Shown: positions 1 through 11,800 of the stretch, one piece after another
Layout: every line of letters starts with the position of its first letter
Position numbering within the stretch: position 1 is the stretch's first letter
Source: Fereydounia khargensis
Lineage: Eukaryota > Basidiomycota > Ustilaginomycetes > Urocystidales > Fereydouniaceae
NCBI GenBank assembly: GCA_026413255.1
Contig: JAOCZO010000010.1
Span: 1-64,000 of the forward strand
Direction: 5' to 3'
Length of the DNA stretch: 64,000 nucleotides
Program-made: the position numbers and the translations under genes
The notes under the pieces: model-generated
Told to the model about the DNA's origin: nothing
Seen by the model: only the letters and a program-made list of their open reading frames with translations
Database searches by the model: none

Positions 1-76
1 CTAACCCTAACCCTAACCCTAACCCTAACCCTAACCCTAACCCTAACCCTAACCCTAACCCTAACCCTAACCCTAA
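1..76. repeat. Telomere repeat tract, (CCCTAA)n
   Basis: An unbroken array of the hexamer CCCTAA starts at the first base, with the C-rich strand running 5' to 3' inward. This is the orientation of a left chromosome end with TTAGGG-type telomeres. The array stops at about base 76 and unique sequence follows at once. No subtelomeric repeat or helicase-like gene lies between it and the first gene. Confidence 0.97.
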
Positions 77-327
77 CACGTTGAGCTGCAGATAACGCAA
101 ATACCCAAGCCTGATTCTCAAGTAGCACTGCACTGGAGGCATCAACCACCCACTGCATCGCGATTCAGTTGCGATGACTTGACACGTAAACAGAGCCGCT
201 TAAGATTACAGCAAGATTGAGGTGATGCTGGCATGGGAATGAGACCAGACCGACAATTGACTTGACTTTTCTGAACAAAAGCTTGACGGGAGCTGACCGA
301 ATGGACAGGCAGGCTCTATTGCGTCTG
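77..327. other. Short subtelomeric spacer
   Basis: About 250 bases separate the telomere array from the stop codon of the ABC transporter gene. I see no gene or repeat here. It must contain the 3' untranslated region and polyadenylation signals of the transporter, which is read toward the telomere. Confidence 0.6.
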
Positions 328-3300
328 CTAGATATGTACACAACCCTGTTCCGCAGCCAATGCGTAGAAATGTCCATTTTTGTTCGCCAGCAGCTTGGAG
401 GGCGTGTCAAACTCGGCGACGCGGCCATGGTCGAGTACCAAGATCCTATCATAGTCAATGATTGAGGCGATCCGATGTGCCACGGAGACAACTGTAGGTC
501 GGACCTCGGACCTCACTGTCTCCTCTTGTAGCAGCTTTTGCACGCGTGCATCAGTTTCGGCGTCCATGGTTGATGTGGCCTCGTCCAGCACAATCAAGTC
601 AGATCGACGCAGGATGCTTCTAGCAACGCAAAGTAGCTGTCGCTGCCCAGCACTCATCGTGTCTGGGTTGAGAACATGGTCAAGCCGCTGTTCTTTCCCT
701 GCGACCAGCTCGTCTAGCCCCGAACGGCAAAGCGCATCCCACATTTCGTTGTCTGTACGACCCAACTGTCCATCGGGGTCTAGATTGTCACGCACCGATA
801 CTGGCAGCACCAAGGGGTCTTGTGGCACCACGCTCGTTCGGGACCGCAGCTCGTATGGAGTCAGTTTGGTCGTGTCCTTGCCGTTGATTCTCACAACCCC
901 TGTGGTTGGCGAAAGCATGCCGAGCAAGACAAGAACAAATGTCGACTTGCCAGACCCAGACCGCCCGCAGACTCCAAGACGCTCCCCTTTGGGCACTGCA
1001 AAGCTAAGGTTGTGAAGCACAAGGGCGTCGTCATTGGTGTAGCGAGCACTGACGTTTTGGAGGTCGATTCCGGCCTGGATATTCCAACTATTCATGCCTA
1101 GAACAACTTGCTCGTCGGCAGCTGCAGAGGCAGTACTGTCACGGTGCCGATCAAGCTCTGCTGCGCTGGAATGCATCACTGGTGAGATTGATGACGCTGT
1201 TCGCTGACTGCCGGGTGGAGAAATGTCCTCAATCAAAAGAGGGTCGGATGGAAGCGTTGCCAGATCCTGGATCCGTTCCAAGGCAACTGAAGCGATCTCT
1301 GCCTCGGTGATTGAGACCATGAGAAAGTTAAGCATGTTGGCAATCGATGTGGCCGAGACCAGAGCAATACCCAGTGTTGTCACACTGGGACTGTGGCGCA
1401 TCAGCACAGCAACAAGGACGAGCATCGTGTTGAGTACAGCGGCAAGCGTGTGAAGGGAGGTCTGAAGCCATGCGCGGACTTGCCAAAGGAGGTAATATGG
1501 CTTTTGTGAGCGATCGAGTAGGCGAGCGTTGATCCGAGCAAGTGATTCCTCCTGGCGAGATGCGCGAATCGAAAGCAGACCTCCTACATTGGTTGACGAG
1601 CTGAAATGGGTATGAAGCGGAGACTTGGTCGCCATCTCTAGACGGCGAAGATGACGTGAATTGGGTGTGTAGAGTCGGTAAATGATCACGTAGATGGCAC
1701 CTCCACCCGCAATAACGATCAAAAGGTACGGCGCTGGGATGACCATGGTGATCAAGGCGATTGCAATATCCTGGGCAAAGAAGAGCAAGTTCATAAATGC
1801 TCGAGTAAATTCAAAGTCGAGAACGAAAAGGTCCTGGGTGAATCGATTGACAAGCATTCCCGGCGGATGTCTCAAAAAGTAGGTGTATCTTCGTCGCAAA
1901 ACTCCCATCAGCTCGTCTTGATGCAGCTTGCGAGCCACCCTGGGCACGGCAAGCGTCAGCAGCAGGAATGAGGCAAGACCGTATGTCAGCATACGTATTA
2001 GCTGCATAGCCACAAGCACGCCGAGCCCACATCCTAGTGAGCGTCGCAACTCGTTTGAGGTCCGATGTTCTCCAGACCAGCCTTGCAGAAAGTACTGTTC
2101 TCCATAGGAGAGACCGTTGGATATGAAGAGCGAGGTAAAATAGGCCAAAATGGTCCAGTAACCTGCGCCTTGCATCCAGGCTCGGTACACATCCAGACTG
2201 ATTCGTCCCTGAAAGACGTCCTCTTCGTCTGCACGCTTCTCGTCGACGGATTCTTTGACCTGCACAGTATCGTTCGGAACATGTTCGCTCGTGATTGTCA
2301 AGTCAGTTGTAGGCTTGACGGAGGAGAGATCCCGCAAAACTTGGTCGGGGCGAATGGCATCAGCATTGTCGGTAATGAGTGCCTCGAGCTCTGCCTTGCC
2401 AAATGCGTTCTCGCCGATGGCGACCTCGGATATACGACCCGATATGGAGAGGCTGTACAGACGCTCGCATTGCGACAACACTCGTGGCGAATTACTGGTC
2501 ATAATGACTGTCTTGAGTTTGAGCACACCATCCTCGCCAAAAAGTCTGTCAAGCATGGTCGATACCGAGTGAGCATCGATAGCTGAAAAGACATCATCGA
2601 GAACATACACATCCGCATTGCGGTAAATGGCACGGCAAAGAGCCAAGCGTTGGCGCTGCCCTCCAGAGAGAGAGCTGCCGAGTGTGTCCGCACCTAGAGG
2701 CAGTTGTTCAAGATCGATATCAAGTGCACATGTCCGAATTGATGATTTGAATCGGGCATCATCCAGATCATCGCCGAGGAGAACATTCTCGCGAATGGTC
2801 AGGGCGTCGCTTACCCACGGCACTTGAGATACGTAGGCCACTTGCTGGTGAAGCATGGGCAAAATGGCTTTTCCAGACACGAGGTACAACTCCCCGAGCA
2901 GCGCGCACAAGAGAGAAGACTTGCCGCTTGAGAGAGGGCCGATAACACCCACCCGTTCGCCTCGCTGGACGTGCATTGTGATCTGGTCTAGTACCGAGCT
3001 CTTTTCGCCGTGCGCTTGGTCGGAAGAGGAACGATACCAGGTGAAACTGGCGTGTGTCAAAGCGACGATAGTCTTGTCGTCAACCATTGGATGTCGACGC
3101 TGTTCGGGTGTCTCGGTGGAATGAGATTGCTGCTGCTCGGCGTTCTTCTGCCGGGGGCTCTCCGCCTCTGAAAGGTACTCATCAATTCTTTGAATGCTCG
3201 AGAAAGCAGACATGAGAATGGCATAGCGCTGACTAACAGCAAAGAGAGGCGAGTCGACGATAGCTAGAATGGTGATGGTGGTGAAAATATTGGTACTATT

Positions 3301-5157
3301 AAAGTCATTGGTGCCAGAAAGGGCGCTGATGATGGCAAAGGTCGCGATTGTGGCAAACAGGATGATCTCGCTTGAAAAAACCCCGAGACAAGAGACGCGA
3401 ATGAGACCGAGGCAGTATCGGCGGAGAGCGTCAACTTCTGCGGCTCGATGTCGAATGAGCCGTTGTGCCATGACGTGTTCGTAAGCGAGCATTTTGATGG
3501 CACGAATGTTGAGAAGGACAGAGGTGATGAGGGTGACTCGACGGTCGGTCTGTGCACTCCATGCAGCCTGCCTTTGCTTGATGTTACCTGCGATCAGAGG
3601 CAGAGCAAAGATGACGCCCAAGACAGTGACGAGGGTGGCGACGAAAGCAAGACCAATCTGTGCGTAAAGGAGGTAGGCAGCAACGGGGATAATGACGAGC
3701 GCACTCCAAAACTCGTGAATGGCGTCGAGAGCAGTAACGATACGCTCAACATCGACCGACATGAGCGCTGTCGCTGACTTTGCGTCATCACGCAAGATGG
3801 TCTCTGCTGAGAGGGTGAGGCTCTTGAGGTAGATGCTCTGGACAAAGGCACCGCGCACAGTGCAGTTGGCATCGTAGACCGCGCAAAGGTATTGGCCTTG
3901 GGAGAAAGCAGAGATGAGATAGACTAGGGCAAACGCGCCAACAAGTCCATAGCCGTGGGAAGGGGGTTGGGGAGTAGCGCCGTCGTCTCCACCGTACGAG
4001 TTTACAAAGGACAGAGTGCTTTCAACGAGCAGGGGCTTGAGAATGGTAGCCAGGGTGAAGAATGCTTTGGGAAGCACGGGCTTTAGAAAGACACCAGGGC
4101 TGGCTCGGAAGGTGGAAGCCAAGAGGTGCATTCCTTTGATACGGTGGTGATGGTTGTGTTGCTCTTGTTGCGCAGAGACAAAGGGCCCAAATGTGTGCAA
4201 ATGGTATTGCTGCGGTTCGGCGGCAAAGGCGCTGGGTTTTTCTTGTGTCGTGCCTTTGGTGTGGCTATGTAAAGCAGGGCGGGAGCGGGAGTGGGAGCGG
4301 GAGCGTGTCTGGGTCTGGGTCCAGGCATGGTAGAGGCGTTGCGAGAGGGTTCTAGAGGTGGCATTGGGCAAATGAATCTCATGTACCTCGATGGGAGAGG
4401 AACGCCCGCGCCACAGTGTGGGTACGAGATGGAGAAACAAGAGACGTTGTAAAATGCTGGGCTGAGCTGAAGGAAAGGGAGACCGGCTATGCGGGCTGAA
4501 GATGGAAGGGGAGGGGGCAGTAGCGGAAGCAACGAGGGTGAGTAGAACGACTTGTAGCGCTAAGCGGAGGGCAAAGACAGCCAGATAGCCTGGTGCGGTG
4601 GTACTGCTAGAGAGCAGAGGGGTGGAGGTGGCAGTGCGGAGACGTGCGGAATCAAAGAGTACGACGCAAAAGAGATAGAAGGATGCCAGCGATGCAATCC
4701 AATGCCCAGTGGACGGTGCGCGAGCGGCGAGGCGGACCTGGGCGACAAGCAGGAGGGCGAGAGCTGTTGCAGAGACAAGTTGGAGAATGGCCGAGGGAAG
4801 GAGGAGCGTAGCTTGTGCCTGGCGAGAAGGAGTCACTGTGACGGCGATCGAGACAATATTGATGAGCCAATAACATGAGAGGGTCGCCACAAGAAGCTTG
4901 GTATTGAGACGGGTGCGGTCATGGCTACTGGTCTTCTTGGCCGGAGACACCCATGGCAAGTGGCGGCGACAAACCAAGGCAAGGATGGCAAGGGCAGCAG
5001 CAATGAGGAGAGCGGAAGGGATGAGCGAGAGAACGATGCTCTCAAAGCGGATGGTCCAGTCAAAGGGACGGCACTTTGAGACGGGACCCCAAGTGGCGTC
5101 ATCGCCAACATGAGGATGACGATGGAGAGGGGAGCAGCCCAGGTGAGCGCTGGTCAT
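328..5157 (-). CDS. ABCC-type (MRP-like) full-length ABC transporter
   Basis: A 1609-residue ABC exporter with a uniform intronless frame. An N-terminal TMD0 of about five membrane segments (residues ~35-210) precedes two TMD-NBD halves, as in multidrug-resistance-associated proteins of fungi. NBD1 has Walker A GPLSSGKSS near residue 737, signature LSGGQRQ and Walker B VLDDVFSAID. The residue after the Walker B Asp is Asp instead of the catalytic Glu, a degenerate site common in ABCC proteins. NBD2 has Walker A GRSGSGKST near residue 1394, signature MSAGQRQ and Walker B VLDEATSTMD with the Glu intact, so NBD2 should be the main ATPase site. The ATG at 5155-5157 is the first in frame, with a TATAAAG 67 nt upstream. 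Its place next to NRPS1 suggests peptide export or self-protection; the substrate is inferred, not shown. Confidence 0.93.
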   Translation of the reverse strand: MTSAHLGCSPLHRHPHVGDDATWGPVSKCRPFDWTIRFESIVLSLIPSALLIAAALAILALVCRRHLPWVSPAKKTSSHDRTRLNTKLLVATLSCYWLINIVSIAVTVTPSRQAQATLLLPSAILQLVSATALALLLVAQVRLAARAPSTGHWIASLASFYLFCVVLFDSARLRTATSTPLLSSSTTAPGYLAVFALRLALQVVLLTLVASATAPSPSIFSPHSRSPFPSAQPSILQRLLFLHLVPTLWRGRSSPIEVHEIHLPNATSRTLSQRLYHAWTQTQTRSRSHSRSRPALHSHTKGTTQEKPSAFAAEPQQYHLHTFGPFVSAQQEQHNHHHRIKGMHLLASTFRASPGVFLKPVLPKAFFTLATILKPLLVESTLSFVNSYGGDDGATPQPPSHGYGLVGAFALVYLISAFSQGQYLCAVYDANCTVRGAFVQSIYLKSLTLSAETILRDDAKSATALMSVDVERIVTALDAIHEFWSALVIIPVAAYLLYAQIGLAFVATLVTVLGVIFALPLIAGNIKQRQAAWSAQTDRRVTLITSVLLNIRAIKMLAYEHVMAQRLIRHRAAEVDALRRYCLGLIRVSCLGVFSSEIILFATIATFAIISALSGTNDFNSTNIFTTITILAIVDSPLFAVSQRYAILMSAFSSIQRIDEYLSEAESPRQKNAEQQQSHSTETPEQRRHPMVDDKTIVALTHASFTWYRSSSDQAHGEKSSVLDQITMHVQRGERVGVIGPLSSGKSSLLCALLGELYLVSGKAILPMLHQQVAYVSQVPWVSDALTIRENVLLGDDLDDARFKSSIRTCALDIDLEQLPLGADTLGSSLSGGQRQRLALCRAIYRNADVYVLDDVFSAIDAHSVSTMLDRLFGEDGVLKLKTVIMTSNSPRVLSQCERLYSLSISGRISEVAIGENAFGKAELEALITDNADAIRPDQVLRDLSSVKPTTDLTITSEHVPNDTVQVKESVDEKRADEEDVFQGRISLDVYRAWMQGAGYWTILAYFTSLFISNGLSYGEQYFLQGWSGEHRTSNELRRSLGCGLGVLVAMQLIRMLTYGLASFLLLTLAVPRVARKLHQDELMGVLRRRYTYFLRHPPGMLVNRFTQDLFVLDFEFTRAFMNLLFFAQDIAIALITMVIPAPYLLIVIAGGGAIYVIIYRLYTPNSRHLRRLEMATKSPLHTHFSSSTNVGGLLSIRASRQEESLARINARLLDRSQKPYYLLWQVRAWLQTSLHTLAAVLNTMLVLVAVLMRHSPSVTTLGIALVSATSIANMLNFLMVSITEAEIASVALERIQDLATLPSDPLLIEDISPPGSQRTASSISPVMHSSAAELDRHRDSTASAAADEQVVLGMNSWNIQAGIDLQNVSARYTNDDALVLHNLSFAVPKGERLGVCGRSGSGKSTFVLVLLGMLSPTTGVVRINGKDTTKLTPYELRSRTSVVPQDPLVLPVSVRDNLDPDGQLGRTDNEMWDALCRSGLDELVAGKEQRLDHVLNPDTMSAGQRQLLCVARSILRRSDLIVLDEATSTMDAETDARVQKLLQEETVRSEVRPTVVSVAHRIASIIDYDRILVLDHGRVAEFDTPSKLLANKNGHFYALAAEQGCVHI

Positions 5158-5848
5158 GTTGGTCGGAGGAGCAGGAGCAATGGAAATGAAAGTCGGGAGT
5201 AGGAATGGGTTGGAGTAATGCCACTTTATATCATCACGATCGCTGGAGGGGCAGATAGCAAAGGGAGAGGAGGCGAGGGGAAACGAGGGAAGGAGGAGAT
5301 GAAGAGGCTAAGTTGCAGTAGTTTGCCTGGACCAGGACTGCCGCCCGCATTCACAGGATGATACAGTACTGTGCTCGCATCGTTGCCGATGATGGATTGA
5401 TTCATGCTCATGCTCATGCTTTGCTTTGGTTTGATACGAGAGCGTTTTGGTTTTAGTGACAGCTAGTGAGTGAGACAAGAGCCAAGTCGGCCAGTCGTCT
5501 GCACAATCGCACTCGTGGGCCTTTTGAGCTTACTGTTCTGTTCTGTATTCTGCAGTGGGTGTGGTCTTTCTCATGCAGGGTTCGTGTCATCCATCGGTTG
5601 CTCCGAGCCCAAGCCAAATCAGTCGCGCAGTCCTGTCATCCAAACGTTTTCGATTTTAGTGAACCTAGTGGTCTGTCTGCATGCAAGCGAGGCGACGCGG
5701 ACGGGGTCGAGCCGAGTGCAGACAGCTTCGCGTCATTATCGAGTCGGACTCGGCCGAATGATAGTTGGATTACGTAACGATTCGGATACAGGAATAGGCT
5801 AGCAGCGTAACAGGACAGTGCGTGCAGGGTGAGATGGGGAAAGGGGGA
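5158..5848. promoter_or_regulatory. Promoter of the ABC gene and 3' flank of NRPS1
   Basis: This 690-base stretch lies upstream of the ABC gene and downstream of the NRPS1 stop, both on the minus strand. It holds a minus-strand TATA-like box, a perfect 10-bp palindrome ACAGTACTGT at 5363-5372, and two TTAGTG hexamers at about 5453 and 5655. Two plus-strand frames of 103-110 codons at 5466-5802 overlap each other and show no recognisable domain; I do not call them genes. Confidence 0.55.
5224..5230 (-). promoter_or_regulatory. TATA-like box of the ABC transporter gene
   Basis: TATAAAG on the minus strand, 67 nt upstream of the ABC start codon. Position and sequence fit a core promoter element, but no transcription start is visible to confirm it. 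Confidence 0.45.
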
Positions 5849-8800
5849 TCATGTGAGCTGCTGCAAACCAAACTCGTTGATCGAGTGGGCTACGAGCATC
5901 ATATCTTGTGGCGTGCTCAGCAGATCAAAGTGGCCTCGGTTGCTCCGTCTCACTTGAAGCTTGAATCCCGGTCGCATCGCGCTCGACCAACCAAGTTCCT
6001 TCTCGTCCTGGGCATTGGCGGAGCTCATGGCCGCAGACACGAGCAAGGCGTTTGCTGCGACCGCCACCGGTCCTTGCCGTTTTACGCTTGATTTACCGTA
6101 TTTTGCCTGCAGTCTGGTCGCCCATTCCATTCGTGTTGGTACTGCTGCCAATGCCGACTCGACATCCTCCCCGTCCTCTCCTCCCTGCTCGTTGCTTGGC
6201 TGGTCTTCATCACCTGCCGAGGACGAGTACGGGCAGTGCGTGTCGAGCAGCACCAGTCCATCTACTCGAACATGTCTTGTCAGCTCGAGTGAGATAGCTC
6301 CGCCCAGAGACCATCCTCCCACCATAGTCTTCTCGTGCCGTCCCAGCACGCCAGAGGCGCGGATCGCGTGTCCATACAGCTCTCCAATTTCCTCAATCGT
6401 GCCAAACTGGTCCGCTGCCTCCAGACTAGGATCCACAATGGCGTACACGTTGATCCTACCATTGATCCACTTGGTCATGTCCCTATAAGCAAATATGCTT
6501 CCCGTGTAGTCATGAACCAGAACCAGCGCGATTTCGTTCGTCGCTTCTTGCCGCAACGTCACCACGATCTCTGTCTCTTGACTTTTCTCCTCCTTCCGCC
6601 TCTTGTGTCGCTCAATGGCTTGCGCTTGCGAGATGATGGTAGAGCCTGAATCAACGTCAGAGATCAGCAGTCCCCTCAAACCAAGCCTGCGCACACTGGA
6701 TAGCAGTCGCATTGATCGGATCGACGAACCTCCCAGCTGCGAGAAGGGCGTCTCCAGCGGGATTTCTCCTTCGTCCAAGTTCAACACGAGAGACCAAGCC
6801 TCTCTCAAAACTTGTTCCGTCGTCGAAATGGGCTTCAATATGTCCCTCGTTGTCCTTACTGTCTCTGAGATGGCCTCTACAGGCTTATCCTGGCGTGCAG
6901 GATTGTATCGTAGCAGCGTGGCGTCACCTACGCTTCCTGCCTCGATGCGCTTCGCCAGTGCCCTCTTATCAATCTTACCGCTAGCTGTTGTCGGAATCAA
7001 CGCTCCTCGATCAGAAACAAACACCAGAGGAGGTACCATGTATCTTGGCAGTACCGCTTCGAGTGTCTTCCATATTTCGTCCCCCCGCGCCTTGCTCAGA
7101 GCCAGTTTGCCCAAGGATACGTAGGCAATCAGCTGGTTCTCCCCACCAAGATCGATCTTGTCGACACTGCAGTGCTCAATGAACGCCACAGACTCGAGTA
7201 CAGCCTCGATCTCTCGAGACTCGATCCGAAGACCGTTCAGCTTGAGCTGAGAGTCGATCCGACCCAGATGTTCGATGCAGCCATCCGCATGAAGGCGGCC
7301 CACATCTCCTGACCGGAACATACGCCTAGACCTCGTCGGCGACTCGTGAAATGGATCCACGATAAATTTGTCCCTGCTGAGCTCGGGCTCGTTGAGATAC
7401 CCACGCGTGACCTGGTCGCCAGAGATGAGCATCTCTCCGGGACAACCAACCGGAACGAGCTCCAATGTGCCTGGCTTTACAACGTAGATGCGCAACTCCC
7501 CTGTCGGTCTGCCTAGCGGAACATACGGCAATCTTTCTGCCTGATGTTGTGAAAAATCGTGAGCCATGGCCTGAACAACCGTCTCTGTGGGCCCGCAAGT
7601 ATTTGAGATCCGGTAAGTGCGACCAAGATCAATCGCGAGGTTCCTCGGAAGTGGTTCTCCGCTCAGGCAGAGTCGATCGAGGAAAGGTAAGCAGCTGCCT
7701 TGGATCAATCGTGCCACAGTGGGAGTCAGGTCAGTGGTGGTTGCCGCTGCCATGTTCATCGAGCCAGCCAGATCCCCAAGCATCCTGTCCTCTGTATCAA
7801 GACAGAGACACGCCCCCGAGCACAGTGTCGAGAAAATGTCACCGACGGAAACGTCAAACGTCAAAGCTGCAAAGCAGTAACGGCGAGCGTTGGGAGCCAT
7901 GACTGCACTTCCTTGAGCCGACCTCAAATATGCCATCAGATTGCCATGCTCTGCCAAAACGCCCTTTGGCTTGCCACTGGTTCCCGAAGTGAAGAGACAG
8001 TAGGCGGCGTCCGAAAGCACAGGCTTGGACAAGGATGGCGCTGTCTTCATCCCTTTGGCAACTTGGTTGCAGCCAGTCAACGAAGCGAATGGCACTCTGC
8101 GGTAGCTGGGCGATGACGAGCAAATGGCTAATATCGTCTCGTTTTGCTCAAGGCCATCTTGAACCAGGCAGATGTTACTTGAACACTGCTGAACAATGTA
8201 GGAGAGTCGTTCCGAGGGGTGCTTAGGGTCAAGTGGGACGTAGGCGCAACCGGCCCGGAGGACACCAAGGATTACCGCAATCGCCTCTGTCGACTTTGAA
8301 AAAAGCATTGGAACTAGCTGGCCTTGACTGACGTGATGAACATGCCTTAATTGGTCGGCGATCACTAGTGATATGTCGTGCAGCTGCTGATAGGTTTGCG
8401 TCTTGCCGTCAAATCCACCGTCTACGGCAATCTTGCGAGGCATCCGCTCCGCCATCCGATCGAATAAGTTGAGCACCGTTTCATCTCCATTCGAGAGTTC
8501 TTTCTGCATACAGCTGTACGTTTCCAGCTGTGCGCTTCGGTCTGAAGCGCTGAAAAAGTTAAGATGATCGACTGGGGTACGATCCGAGGCATGGGCATCA
8601 AGTCGACAGATGGAATCGAGAGCCGAGCCAACGTGGTCGAGGAAGAAGGACACAATGTTCGGATCAATTCGGCCGTTGGCAGAACATTGCACTCGGAGCT
8701 CTAGTCCTTGCCCGTTTGGAGTGACATCCAGATGTAGAGGTAATTCCATCTCCATTTCGGACACATATGGCTCGAGACTGAGGTTACCGTTCCTCGATGC

Positions 8801-11800
8801 GTGTGTTGGACCTACAGGCCGACCAACATTCTGAAAGGTGAGGACCACATCGTATGGAAGGGCCAAATTTGAGCGTCCATGTTTCATGTGGCTCAATATC
8901 GTGGAGAGGCCGACATGCTGGTGCTGAATAGCTGACCTTAGTTGATCGTGAACGGTACGGACCGCTTCAGAAAGAGAGCTCTGCGCTTCGATACTACAAG
9001 CAAATGGGATATGAGTGATCAAAGGTCCCATGGCTTGATCAGCATTGATGATTGCCTCTCTCCCAGATGAAATTGAGCCAAACATGACTTCTGTCGAACC
9101 CGTGTAGAGCGAAAGAATCCATCCCACAACAAAATGCACCACAGAAGCTGGTGTCACTTGGATTTGTCGGCACCACTCTAGAATGGGTCCGTTCCACTGC
9201 CTGACCTCGGCTGTGGCCGGGAAGGCGGGAGTCGGCCTGGCTTCATTCAGCTGCGGCGGCCATCGAGTCGGAGTCCGGTCTTTGAGCAGTTTTTCCCAAT
9301 ATGATGAGCTCGAGTCATCGGTCGCTAACCTCAGAATCTGTGCCACGGCCGCAGCGTAAGACAGGTTCGAGTTGATGGCCGATGCTGTTTCATCATCTTC
9401 ATAAAGAGCTTCTAGTTGTGCCTGTAAGAGGTGCATCGAGTGCCCATCGTACAGAGCATGGTGAAGAATCAACACAAAGTACTCTGACCCTGACGCTGTG
9501 TCGGTGAAGATGAACGGATATAATGCATGTTGGTCCACGTGGAATCGAGTCTCTTTCGAAGTCGTTTGCTGCCGCAGCCATTCATCGAGAGACAGCTGAC
9601 TTTTTTGCCGACTAATGCGGTTTAGAATCGCACTGCTTGGATGCATGACAAGCTGAAGCATGCGTGCTGGCGAAGACACGAAAACAGTGCGAAGGATTGA
9701 TTGCCGGCTACACAACGATGTCCACGCTGCCTCTAGCCTTTCCAAGCTGTTCGGAGACCGAGACGAGAGTCTGAAGGCAAAATTCGACATGTACAGTCGA
9801 CCTTCAGAGCTGACCGAGTGAGCGATGAGTGACTCCTGCATCGGTGTACAGGGTAAGCAGTCTTGCACGTCCTCGAGGTGGACCGGGTTTGCGATATCAG
9901 GTTCAGACAACAGCAAAGACGGGATCCGTTCCTTTCCATTGATCAAGCTGAATGGCTTATAAGAGTCTTGAAACCCTTCGCTGTGGGCACGATCAGCAAT
10001 GAGACTCGCTTGTTGACGGATCGTCGGATTCGACATGATCTCGACTGCTGTCAACGCAATAGATCCCTCCTCTCGCAGAACAGCGCTCAGACGAGCGGAG
10101 AGGAGTGAGTCTCCGCCAAGCGCGGCAAAATTCTGATCTATGCGGACCGACTGAGCATCCAGACCAAGTACAGTTTCCCATGCGCTAGCCAGACGGTGCT
10201 CGATGCCAGACTTTGGTGGTGATTGGTCTTTGCAACCAATAGCGGACCCGGCTCTGAGGCTAGGCTCAAGACGATAGAACAGATCGGTGAGTTCTTGATG
10301 ATCTGTCTTACCATTCGATGTGAGGGGAACCCCACGGAGTGCAAGTATCACCGCAGGTTGCATGTACTCTGGAAGATGAGCAGAGAGGTAAGATCGAATG
10401 TGCGACAGGAACTCCTCTTGGTCACTGAGAACCATGTTGTGTTCACCTTCGAGACTGGCATTCGAAGTCCGCGGAACAACAAATGCAACAAGCAAATCCT
10501 GTTGGCGCACCGTGGAGCGTACCAGTAGACATGAAGCTTTGCAGCAGCCATGGCACTCAAGGGCCGTGCGCTCAACCTCCCCGAGCTCAATACGATAGCC
10601 ACGCAGCTTTACTTGGTTGTCTCGGCGCCCTAAGAAGACCAGCTCCTGTTCGGGTGTCCAAGAAGCGAAGTCTCCCGTTGCGTACATTTTCTGCTTGCCG
10701 CAGAATGGGTTGGTGATGAAGCGTTCTCGTGTTCGCTCCTCCTGGCCAAAGTAGCCATGCGACAGCTGCGAACCAGCGATATAAAGCTGTCCTGGAACTC
10801 CAATTGCGCAAGGACGAAGCATTTCATCTAAAACGTACGCAGCATTACCTCCATAGGGCTTGCCAATTACGTCGCGACGGTCGATAGACTTGATACGGCG
10901 TGCGCAGATGGCTACACCCGCCTCGGTCGGCCCATAGGCATTGAAAAGCGCACATGTGCCCGTTTTTGCAAAGTCATCATGAACGTTGACGGAAAGCGGC
11001 TCCCCTCCGGCCACAATCGAGTGCATCCACACGAGCTTGCTTGGTCGCAACATGGAAAGCATAGAAGATGGGGCTGCAATAAAGTGTCCCATGCTGTGCT
11101 CAACCGCCCGTGTTGCATCGGAAAGCCAAGCATCTTTGGAGATGAGACACGCTGTACCGCCATTGATCAAAGGAAGGAAAATGTCCCACAAGGAAGGGTC
11201 GAAGCATATCGAGACTGCAGCGATGGTCCGTAGGCTCGTCCGGGGAAGCTCAAAGTGGCGCAGAGCTCCTTCCAGAGAAGAAACGAGCATCGAATTGTGG
11301 ATTTTGACGCCCTTGGGTCTTCCTGTTGTGCCGCTGGTAAAGATGACAGCAACCAGAGTATCTGGCTCAAGGATGGATGGAGTGAATCCTGTTCCGGAAT
11401 CAGATAGGTCACTGACGCAAATGAGAGATACATCTGCCTGCGTTGCCCGCTCCTTTGCCTGTTGTCGGTACCGTGTACTTGTCAACATGACGACTGACGC
11501 TGCATCCTCCAACATCTGTTGGGTGCGAGCCGGTGGATGCGATACGTCTAATGGGCAGAATGCATATCCTGCCTTGAGGACACCGAAAATGGATACGACA
11601 TACTCGACAGATTTCTCCATAAACACCGTAACGACCGAGCTTTTTGGTGGCATCTGGCGTTTGATTGCCGCTGCGACTACATCAGACTGATGATCGAGCT
11701 GTGCGAATGTAACGAAACGGTCTGGAAGCATCTGTAAAGCCACCTTTTTCGAGAACCGAGCTGCCGTTCGCTTAAATCGATCCATGACAGAGCCACTTGA

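Noticed and set aside
10986-11690. 234-codon plus-strand frame inside NRPS1
   Set aside because: It is antisense to a conserved A domain and has no recognisable motif; a shadow of the coding strand.
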